Origin: Ciona intestinalis
Lineage: Eukaryota > Chordata > Ascidiacea > Phlebobranchia > Cionidae
Assembly: GCF_000224145.3 (NCBI RefSeq)
Contig: NC_020176.2
Span: 3,245,826-3,309,825 of the forward strand
DNA: 64,000 nt
Direction of reading: 5' to 3'
Position 1 is the stretch's first letter; each line of letters begins with the position of its first letter. This document shows, in pieces, positions 24,801 through 33,718 of this stretch. Position numbers and translations under genes: made by a program. The notes below the pieces were generated by a model. That model was not told the DNA's origin and searched no databases. It saw nothing but the letters and a program-made list of their open reading frames with translations.

Positions 24801-25982
24801 TGCTGGAGAAGCGTTTTTAAACATCATAATAACATAGATTATACTAACTAAACGCACGTACATGGTTTTAGGTTCGTATACTTTTATAGAGTGGGGGGAG
24901 AAGATCAGACACCTTTCCATCTATTTTCTCATGCCCTTTCGTAGTAAACAAATACATTCAAAGAATTATAAAATCGTACCGTCAATACTCCCCTAAACCG
25001 TTGTTATTGTTTGAAACACGATTAGAATATTTGGATATTATGTGCTAAATATCGGTTTGCCCGAAGAATCGAATAGACTTATTACTTATCAATTCCAAGC
25101 TATAAAGTCAGGCGCGGCGGTAAAATGGTATTACCTCATCTAGCCCGCAAGTTTCGGGTTACGGAGCCCGTGGTTGCTACAATTATCGGCGTGTGTGTTC
25201 TTGGGTAAGATAATAAACGGCAGTTGCTTTAATCTTAGGGGTTATCTAAATTGTCAACCATACAAAAAACACCCGCAAAGTTACATACGCTACTTCGTTA
25301 GCGGGCATGAGGTGTATGAAACAGAACACCCTTGTGTGTTGTAACGACTATCGTTTATCCCGACACGCAAGGATAAAGCAAGTTACATTTATCCATACCT
25401 CCCAAATTCCACCCAGCGATCCTTTATTATTTTCCCCGTAATTTGATTCAACCAACGCGATTCTGGTCATCAGATTAAAGTCGTTCAGAAAACCAGGAAC
25501 TGCTTCAAGTTTTTGTGTGGCGGCCGTGACCACCGGCTTACCGCTGGAGCCTGCGACCAATGTTTGATCGACTTGCTTACTAGTGTCGACTTTGCTGTTA
25601 AAGAAAACAGGTCTTAGAACTTTGTTAAAGGAAATAAAACAGAACATAAAATTGCTTAGGGAACTGGTGATACGAAAACGTTTTGTTGGACGTGAAATTT
25701 GTCTGTTAGGTTTTCGTAGCACCAGACTCTTACTGTATTTCTTTACACAAAAATCGTTCAACTCTTATGAACACCAGATCGGGGTCAGATTCGCGGAATT
25801 TATACAGTATTAAAATTGCGTTTTATGTAAGCAAGTTTGTAGAAAAACTGTATTCTGCATAAATTTAATATAAAAGCACAGGCACCGGGTATACATTGTC
25901 TTTTAGGGCTTACTTACACAAAATTTTGTCCGACGGAATATTGCGCCACCGCAAGAACGGAGAGAAGAACCAACAATTTCAT
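18814..25982 (-). CDS. Paralog A: secreted lysozyme-like/VWA/Ly6 protein, 14 exons
   Basis: Exons (read from high to low): 25918-25982, 25399-25594, 24190-24311, 23383-23555, 22839-23087, 22620-22774, 22157-22342, 21673-21861, 21163-21342, 20956-21073, 20352-20528, 19929-20058, 19222-19364, 18814-18908. All have GT-AG junctions and joined phases; the product is 725 residues. Signal peptide MKLLVLLSVLAVAQYSVG. Residues ~22-185: a module with RIALVESNYGE, GGIW and SAFAARIF, resembling lysozyme/transglycosylase-like folds; Glu71 would be the catalytic position (inference). Residues ~187-380: VWA domain with intact metal site (DGSGS at 200-204, GGTSTG, then MTDG). Residues ~383-505: beta-rich linker. 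Residues ~506-603: Ly6/uPAR domain ending CCNSSACNQP. The tail has QCMQLAVTC and LPYCVDGH, then stops without a membrane anchor. It is probably extracellular, in matrix or defence. No function is proven. Confidence 0.88.
19027..19136 (+). mobile_element. MITE, right half
   Basis: Forward half-copy from aattctttgtttactaccaa to accgccctactata, in intron 13 of paralog A. Confidence 0.65.
19421..19606 (+). mobile_element. MITE, complete
   Basis: Forward copy of the GGGACACCTTT subfamily in intron 12 of paralog A; both ends are well kept. Confidence 0.85.
20078..20324 (-). mobile_element. SINE, near full length
   Basis: Minus-oriented copy in intron 11 of paralog A, with head gtgccgtgccacattagtta and B box gttcaaggcc. 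Confidence 0.75.
20576..20777 (+). mobile_element. MITE, complete, diverged right end
   Basis: Forward copy in intron 10 of paralog A; the left end agtactgtggggtaaaatgg is clear. Confidence 0.65.
21449..21658 (-). mobile_element. MITE, nearly complete
   Basis: Reverse copy in intron 8 of paralog A, with tagccgtatcctcacgactc and atgtgctaacgatatcc; it ends 15 bp from the exon 8 donor. Confidence 0.7.
22408..22603. mobile_element. MITE, worn
   Basis: Begins tatagcagagtgggtaagat in intron 6 of paralog A; the remainder is weakly matched. Confidence 0.45.
24476..24635 (-). mobile_element. MITE, shortened
   Basis: Reverse copy in intron 2 of paralog A with tataggagttggggtaagac and gttaattgttaaaaacacga. 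Confidence 0.65.
24885..25060 (-). mobile_element. MITE, one end worn
   Basis: Reverse copy in intron 2 of paralog A, beginning tatagagtggggggagaaga, ~50 bp from a SINE. Confidence 0.65.
25111..25390 (+). mobile_element. SINE, near full length, abutting the exon 2 donor of paralog A
   Basis: Plus-oriented copy starting ggcgcggcggtaaaatgg, with a B-box-like gggttacggagccc and 3' part cacgcaaggataaagcaagt. It ends at the donor of exon 2 (ccatac at 25393-25398 on the plus strand). Confidence 0.8.
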
Positions 25983-26274
25983 TTCGAATTCTGCTGTCAC
26001 TCAAATCAGATAAAAATTCTACTGAATTTTGGTATAATATTACCTATTACAAAACACAAGTGTTATCTAAGCTGGTCTTTTTGACCAGGCGAATATAAAA
26101 CCCACGATACAGATAGACCCCGCAACATATACGACAATTTTACAAAACACTTATAAACATTACAACTTCTTGACTATTTACAAAGATAGCAAAAACCGTT
26201 TACTGCTGCGGTTGGTAATTATAGCTGCCGAAAGTTCGCTCTTCGCTTGAAAGAAATTTGCGTCGTCTTATATA
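25983..26274 (-). promoter_or_regulatory. Promoter and 5' leader of paralog A
   Basis: On the minus strand a TATA-like tatataa lies at 26268-26274. About 80 bp downstream, at 26172-26190, is a block (CTTTGTAAATAGTCA-like) that recurs at the same distance below the TATA-like box of paralog B. It contains a forkhead-type TAAACA/TAAATA core. The start codon at 25980-25982 opens the signal peptide. The transcription start is inferred, not seen. Confidence 0.4.
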
Positions 26275-26670
26275 CCAGGAACCTCACGCGTTTGCGGCGA
26301 TGTACCCTTTTTCCTTTTTACAATACTTTTTTATTTTGTTAAACTAGGGTTACCGCGTGTTCACCTTCAACGCGGTGTTGTAATGCCTTTTTCATTTCTT
26401 AACACGGCATGTAATGGAACAAAATACGAGTTTCCACGCCTTTGAGATGGTATTGCGTCAAAAAACAGGACATTGTGCCCCGTATAGGCGTAACCAATGA
26501 CTTGATGGGATGGGCTCAATGGACTACTGACTTACAAAAGTTTCATGTTAAAAATAAAAACCTCATTTCAATTTTATTTCCTTTGCGAGCAAGTACACTT
26601 GACAGCTATTATAGGTGGCCTAAAAAATCTTCGCGTGTTTATTTCGACAGCGGTACGAGTTAAGTTACAT

Positions 26671-26885
26671 AATGGTAGGAGGGAGATGGGACACCTTTTT
26701 TGTATTTTCTCGTCCCATTTGGTACTAACAAAGAACATTAACAGAAATTAAAACCGTATTCCCACAATTCCCATAGACCATTGTTAAACGTTTGAAACAC
26801 GATCAGCATATTTGCATATTATGTGCTAAAGGTTGGACAATAAAGAAAATGAAAAATCGAACCATTTTATCCCCAACTACTATGT
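26671..26885 (-). mobile_element. MITE, nearly complete
   Basis: Reverse copy upstream of paralog A (ggagatgggacacctttttt; cccatttggtactaacaaag), ending ttttatccccaactacta. Confidence 0.75.
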
Positions 26886-27175
26886 TAAATTTTAGAATCC
26901 ATTCGTAATACCCAAATAAAACTGTTTCCATAGATACCGTTTGTTCAGTGGTGCCTTATATATGACTGAATAGAAAGACAAATAAACCGTAGACGTGACT
27001 GTTCCTTGTCTCGCAACCGTGATGAAAAATTACGACCGTTGTGGGTTACCAATACCACCCGCCAGCGCGAAGATTTTATCCAACAACACATGACGATATA
27101 ATACAGACAGTAGGGATTGTGTACTCCCAATACGCTGATCGAAATAATGGGTCAACGAATAGAACATTGAATTTA

Positions 27176-27350
27176 TACCGTTACCGGGTGAGATGGACCA
27201 CATTTTCTTTTAATTTTAATATATAATCCCATCGAGTGGGAAATAAAAAATACTTACAGAATTATATAACCGTATCATTTTCGGGGCTCTAAAAGAGCGT
27301 TTTTATTAGTTAAAAACACATGAGATATTATGTGCTAACGGATCATTTAA
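27176..27350 (-). mobile_element. MITE, one end missing
   Basis: Reverse copy with gggtgagatggaccacattt and ccgtatcattttcggggctc. Confidence 0.6.
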
Positions 27351-27428
27351 AATCTCCTTTTTCGGTAAGCATTTCATAAGGTTTTTTATTACGCATTACA
27401 TATATGGGTATTACACGCGTGTGCAAAC

Positions 27429-27496
27429 ATTAAATTGAAACACTCTATGGATACGAAATATTGCACAAAGCCACCAGTGTTATATTTTATCAAAAG
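27429..27496. promoter_or_regulatory. Upstream block shared by paralogs A and B
   Basis: The strings ttaaattgaaa and gttatattttatcaaaag occur here about 1.5 kb upstream of paralog A. They occur again, in the same order and at similar spacing, at 41181-41259, about 0.9 kb upstream of paralog B. This marks the upstream limit of the duplicated unit that I can see, or a retained control element. Confidence 0.4.
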
Positions 27497-27681
27497 AAAT
27501 ATGCTTTCATAGGGATCGGCTTGTTTAAGTTCATGGTGCAACTTTTTGTACTTATGGGACGGGATATTTAAAAGGCGGGTATGTTAGTTCTTAGTAATAA
27601 TTTATTGTGTCGGAACGTCGAAAAAAGATTTGCTTTGACGCTTACATTTGCCTGCTACACATTGACTACTAAATAAACAGA

Positions 27682-27868
27682 TATAGGGAGGGGCGAGACG
27701 GGACACCTTTAGCACATACGTTCCAAACATTATGATAATGTTTTAAGTAATCAACAACGATCTATGGGAGTCGTGGGGAAACGGTTTTAGAATTTTTTGA
27801 ATGTTCTTTGTTCACTACCAAATAAAAATGGAATAAAAAGGTGTCCCATCTTTCCCCACCCCACTATA
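27682..27868 (+). mobile_element. MITE, complete
   Basis: Forward copy of 187 bp from tatagggaggggcgagac to ctttccccaccccactata. Confidence 0.85.
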
Positions 27869-27959
27869 TAGGCAAGTGTTCTTTGGCAGTTTTTGCAACG
27901 ACCCTAATTCTGGCAGGACTTATAGTATAAATTCAAATTAAATATAACATTGAAACTTT

Positions 27960-28131
27960 GGTTCTTTAAGGCCACAGTTGTTTTTGTGTAGTAAGCAAAG
28001 ACTAATTACAGAAATGCATAACAGTGTGTCCTCACAACTCTAAAGAGCATTAACTGTTAAATCACGATTAGGAATAATGGGAGATCATATATGCTAATAT
28101 CGTATCCGTCTTACCCACAGTACTGTGTTTA
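27960..28131 (-). mobile_element. MITE, diverged
   Basis: Reverse copy starting ~90 bp after the previous one, with gtagtaagcaaagac and ttacccacagtact. Confidence 0.55.
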
Positions 28132-28758
28132 CAACTTTAAAATAATACGATCGCGTGTTAAGGCGTCGATTAGAACTATGTGGTGATTTCCAAGGACGCT
28201 GATACACCATTATATTTAGCTACAAAGCCGTGTAGAGTTACGTGTTGGAAAAATAAGGACAAAGACAAAAACATGGGAAGATGTTATAAATATTTAAGGA
28301 CTCTGAAACAGCTTACCAAAGCAAAATATTTACATAACGAGATACCTTTGAACAGCAGCTGTATTATAAATTACCACCTTTTAAAATTGAGTTAATATGT
28401 ACAATCGGTCAAAATATTTCACTGAACAAAAATGCAAAACGGGCGCTTTAACACTGCAAACTTAGTAAACAGCGGTGTTCCCCTTCTAAAAGATTCAAAA
28501 AGTTTTACTAATGAGAACTAAAGCTGCATAGTTGGTCATGCTCGTTTGATTTTACCAACGTCAGCGGTTTATATGATGTTTGAACAGCGTAAGTTTCTTA
28601 AAATTCAGATTTTTAGAAATCCACTGGCCATATAGATTTATGCTTCATTTTCCTTATAGAACCAAAAGTTTATTATCTTATTAACGTTTTTCTTTGTCGA
28701 AAATTTTTTAACTTTGTCCAGCAACAGTATCTACGATCGTCTGTGTTATTAAATGTAA

Positions 28759-28955
28759 TAGAGTAGGGTGGAAGAAGATGGGACACCTTTCCACTGTATT
28801 TTCTCGTCTTATTTAGTAGTGAACAAAGAACGTTTTAAGTATCACAAAACTACATTTTCATAACTCCAATAGAGCGTTGTTAATTTATTAAAACAAGATC
28901 AAGATATTTGGATATTATGTGCTAAAGATGTCATATCTTCCCCACACCCACTATA
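28759..28955 (-). mobile_element. MITE, complete
   Basis: Reverse copy from tagagtagggtggaagaaga to cttccccacacccactata. Confidence 0.8.
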
Positions 28956-29021
28956 TATCTTCCCAGCACCCCACCATTTTAAAAAAAAACAATAAAAATC
29001 TAACAGAGAAATTTCCTAAGA

Positions 29022-29584
29022 CTTATTTGCACTTTCAGCAATGGTAATACACTTGGGGGGGCATAGTAAATATTAACTTTACGATGTTAAGTTGATGTTA
29101 TTGAGTTTTAAACACCGATCCGCTGCGTGTTGCGTGTTTACCGTGTGATAAATATATAGGGAGTTACCCAATGTGAACTATTGATGTATTAATCCTAAGT
29201 TGTGTTTCTGAAACGGTTTTCGGCGAAAATTATTTTACCACTGGCATTTTAATACAGTGTTGGAGTTTAATACAGTTTTAATGCAAACGCTTTGCTGTGT
29301 CGGTGTTCTGAACAAGCCATTTTACACCCTTGGTGCATATTATTTTACGACTGTTTATTCACGTTTTTCAATTTTATCTGACGTTGTTTAAAATATCTCA
29401 TGTTATGACTCTTAAAATGAGACTGGAATAAGACTCTTGAATTTTATGCGAGTGAAACACCTTTGTGTTTTTCAATAGCAAACTGACGTATACGTTGGCT
29501 CCAGCGAATTCCTATATGGGCTCATCATGACGTCACTGAACAAACATATAAAGCTAACGTAACAGAATCCGAGAATTTACGCCA
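29022..29584. repeat. Near-identical segment, copy 1 (A-B spacer)
   Basis: Matches 29639-30200 with a few substitutions and small indels and stops at a 50-N gap. Confidence 0.9.
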
Positions 29585-29634
29585 NNNNNNNNNNNNNNNN
29601 NNNNNNNNNNNNNNNNNNNNNNNNNNNNNNNNNN
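29585..29634. other. Assembly gap (50 N)
   Basis: A run of exactly 50 N between two copies of a repeated segment. Confidence 0.99.
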
Positions 29635-29638
29635 AGGG

Positions 29639-30200
29639 CTTATTTGCACTTTTAGCAATGGTAATACACTTGGGGGGGCATAGTAAATATTAACTTTACG
29701 ATGTTAAGTTGATGTTATTGAGTTTTAAACACCGATCCGCTGCGTGTTGCGTGTTTACCGTGTGATAAATATATAGGGAGTTACCCAATGTGAACCATTG
29801 ATGTATTAATCCTAAATTGTGTTTCTGAAACGGTTTTCGGCGAAAATTATTTTACCACTGGCATTTTAATACAGTGTTGGAGTTTAATACAGTTTTAATG
29901 CAAACGCTTTGCTGTGTCGGTGTTCTGAACAAGCCATTTTACACCCTTGGTGCATATTATGTTTTTACGACTGTTTATTCACGTTTTTCAATTTTATCTG
30001 ACGTTGTTTAAAATATCTCATGTTATGACTCTTAAAATGAGACTGGAATAAGACTCTTGAATTTTATGCGAGTGAAACACCTTTGTGTTTTTCAATAGCA
30101 AACTGACGTATACGTTGGCTTCAGCGAATTCTTATAGGCTCATGACGTCACTGAACAAACATATAAAGCTAACGTGACAGAATCCGAAAAATTTACGCCA
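29639..30200. repeat. Near-identical segment, copy 2 (A-B spacer)
   Basis: Follows the 50-N gap; partner of 29022-29584. Confidence 0.9.
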
Positions 30201-30504
30201 AGAAAATCCAGGCTATAGATTAAAAGTTGGGTTTTGTAATCGAAACAAAAAACCCTAAGAAATATATAGCAGTACTCGACAGACGCAAATTTAGCGTGCA
30301 AGCACAAACCACAAATAAGCAACAAAATATGCGTTGTAGGAATATACAGCTATCAATCAGAATGATCCAGCGCAGAAAAGGCGCGTTTGGATAACTCGCG
30401 TTTGGAAAACTCGGTGGTGAAATAATCTTTTATTGTGATTTCAACGTTCCGTGCCATGTATTTTCGTGGCAAATAACAAGAGCGTTTTGCGCACAGGTAA
30501 GTTA

Positions 30505-30632
30505 TGAAAGAATATGAATGAATGAAGGTAATTTGCTTTATAGCCGCCTGGCTTAAAAGCTACAGTTGTTATAACACGGGTGCTTTATTTATACACCTCG
30601 TGCCAGCTTGCGCACCAGTAAACATTTATTGA
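30505..30632 (-). mobile_element. SINE 3' fragment
   Basis: Tail gaatgaatgaagg followed by tgttataacacgggtgc and acacctcgtgccagcttgcg. Confidence 0.65.
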
Positions 30633-31508
30633 TACGAGCTCAACTTGAACGTTTTGAAAGCTGGGGTATTATACAGACTTTGGGCATAATTTTTTGACTT
30701 TAATTTATAAACGTCGTATTATGAAAAAACATTGGAGTTAAAACGATTTAATTGAGTGTTTGAATAAATAAAACCTATAACAAAATTTTGATTTTTAGAA
30801 ACAGTTTTTAATAAGAAACTATGAAGTGGCATTTTTTTAACGGTTTACATTCGTTTCTATATTCGCTTTGTAAAGCAACTCTCGTTGTAAAAGACTTTCC
30901 TATTCAAATATTTTTTCAAAATATTTTTCTTTAAAGGTATGCTTCAGTACGTGACTTTTGGCATATAGCATTCCTTTAAAGCCATGTGTCCACACCTACG
31001 CAAAAATTTAGGGATGGACTATTTTCAACTACAGTTTTAAATGTTCATCCACGCATGAAATACCGTTAGGACGACATAAGACTTTTCTCATGCTTAAATT
31101 GCTACCATTGGGTGATCACAATTATATTAAGTTTTCTGGGTTAAATTGTGGGCTTGAATTTCCGGGGCGTTTTCCAAATGACGAAATTTTGAATTAAAAT
31201 GCAAATTAGTTTTTTTGAAACCTTATAACTAAAATAATGCGGGTATTGGCGTAGTATGCTTTATTCTAAGATTATTTAACTATAAAAAGTGGTCGATAAA
31301 ACGCATTTCAATATCACTGTTTTCCAAGATTCCGGTCAGATGTCCCATACCGAAACAGACCATTGTCAAAGCACGAAGTAAATGTAAATAGGTTGAAGTC
31401 TGATTCGAATTGGAATGTTTTCATCTATTGAATTGAGAGCGCGTGCCTAAACAACATCGCGCGTGTATTTAATTACCCGCGGTTTCAAATTATAGTTCTG
31501 TGGGTAAT

Positions 31509-31645
31509 ATAGGACCACTATAGCACACAAGATCTTAGTATCGGTTCATAGAATTCGTTAGAATACGGTTTTATAATTCTTTGAATGTTCTTTCTAACTA
31601 CCAAATAAATAGGTCGAGAAAATAAGTGCACGAAAATGACGATAT
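31509..31645 (+). mobile_element. MITE fragment
   Basis: Forward interior and part of the right half (gaatacggttttataattct, gttctttctaactaccaaa). Confidence 0.55.
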
Positions 31646-32038
31646 AAAGAACATTTTTGGTCAAGTTTATGCGGCCTACATTTTAAAGCTTAAAATTATA
31701 GTCTATAGTTAAAAACGGACTAAAACAGATTTTAAAATATCGTAATAATAATTTTTAAGCGTAGGTGTTTTCCAAGAAAACAACATTGTAGCTCAAATTA
31801 TGCAAATACGATTCGAAATGTAGGATTCGTGAATCCTTAAACTATATACTGTAGGATAAATGGTTACTATGTAACTAAAATAAAATGCAATTGAGGATTT
31901 TAAGGATTTTATCTTGGTACTTTCCTATACCAACTACATAATGTGGGTTATCTTTTAAAAAATCGCTGTTTTTTTTAAGCCAACCTTATAGCATTTATTT
32001 CCACATTGTTTTTTATAAATTAAAAGAAAAAGAATATA

Positions 32039-32225
32039 CAGTAGCGCAGGAACAGATGCGGTTTGTTTTATTCTCTTTTCTCAGCTTATTTGGTAGTAAA
32101 CAACGAACAAAATAACATAACCGTAGTCCTACGACTCTAAAAAAAACTTTTTGAAAGTGGAAAATACAATCACAAAACATGGAATTTAGGTACTTACAGT
32201 ATCCCATCTTACCCCACAGTATTAT
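32039..32225 (-). mobile_element. MITE, nearly complete
   Basis: Reverse copy ending tcccatcttaccccacagta. Confidence 0.7.
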
Positions 32226-32767
32226 AGACAGTAAAGATTCTTACTTGAGTCTGCCGTGTCGCACGTACTATCTGTTTCCATTCCTTCTTTTAACATGCCT
32301 TCATTCAAAACGAGAGCGAGTTTTTCAAATCATCTGAATTCGCTTGCTTTGAATTTCTGTGGTAAAACAACGTTTAAATAATTGAGGCTTTTTCGGTACA
32401 TTTTTGGTTCTGTTTAAAAACCCACAAACCGTATACTTCCCGCTATTTTATGCTGGGTAAACGAATACATAAACATATATTCAAATCAAATTGGGCGTTG
32501 AAATTGGTTGCGCGGTCTCAGTATACGCATATGGTACCTCACGAAAAACAGAACATACCCTCCATTTTCCGGTGTTGTTGCCGCCACCCGAAGATAAATA
32601 AGTTACCTTTATTCAAAAAATAGGAGTATCTACAAAAAATAATAAGTATTTATATATCTTATAGCAGTAATAAGTGATACACACACTATAGTTATCTTTA
32701 TTAACAGAGTCCGTATATACGATCATATGTTCACAAACTTTTACTGCTTAATAACACTTAACTAATC

Positions 32768-32940
32768 CAAATTTAAATCCCATATCTGCTACAGAACTAA
32801 CATCATCGAAACTACCACGTATACTGTAAACCTTCTGTAGAATGGTTGTGTTTGTAAGCGAGAAATAATCAGGAAAAAGCGAGGGTAATCAACGCTGATT
32901 ACGAAATGCATTAGAATTTCTAGTGTTGCCAGAACTTTTC
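32768..32940. promoter_or_regulatory. Conserved non-coding block downstream of paralog B
   Basis: This is the partner of 17917-18085. The inverted repeat ctacagaa / ttctgtag is kept. Weak similarity continues past gtgttgcc into the cgata..ggaaacac..gtttc strings on the right side of both blocks, which suggests that the ancestral duplication extends here. Confidence 0.45.
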
Positions 32941-33718
32941 TCTTTGCACGCTGGGAACAACAACGATATGGCCCGGAAACACTGTTTCAATGGTTACATT
33001 AGGTTGGGTATCTATACATCATACAACGTTTTTGCTTTGAGAAAATCCCATTTTCTATATTCGGTCATGTGCGAAGGAGAAAGTTACTTTGTAAGGTATT
33101 TTTAAGTTAAATTTGAAGTGGAACTCGAAAGTCATCAATATTTGTAAATCTTCGCAATGGGTTTAAAAACTGTATAGCTTTTCTCAATGGAAGACATACG
33201 TTTTATAATAGGCTATATAAGTTAAAATAAAGCGATATAACATTAGGGCAACAAATTACTATACACACTGCAATATTTTTCACAAAGAATTAGCCTTAGT
33301 ATTTTGCTATACTGGATTATTATTCATTCTCTAATCGTTACAATGTAACCACATTCTGTCAACACGTTACCATATCTCGTGTTTGTAATAAACAAAACAA
33401 CAAATGAAAGCCTACAGAAAGACGTTTATTAAATAAAGAAAAGTTGCGCTACAAGAAATTTAGAGTAGAGGGAAAAGTGCCAAAAATAGGATCTAAGCGC
33501 CTATCGCTATGAAATAGCCAGAGAGCTGGTCATGCCTATTTGGTTCAGATGCCCGCGACATATACGTATTTGGCATACTACATTACACACATTAGGAGCA
33601 GAATATTTTACAAATTAAAAGAAGGCTATAGATTTGGAACTTACAGTTTCAAACAACAGTTTCTATTATAACTACAGAATATATAGAGCTATGGAGCAAA
33701 ATACAAAGGGTTTGCTTT

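Larger units (their letters stand above)
25983..33718. other. Spacer between paralog A and paralog B
   Basis: No confident gene. It holds the paralog A promoter, MITE copies at 26671, 27176, 27682, 27960, 28759, 31509 and 32039, a ~560-bp segment present twice around a 50-N gap (29022-29584 and 29639-30200), a SINE fragment at 30505 and the conserved block at 32768-32940. Confidence 0.6.

Noticed and set aside
32245-32296. Minus-strand start exon MLKEGMETDSTCDTADS with a gtaag donor.
   Set aside because: Plausible, but no downstream exon was found in the A-B spacer.
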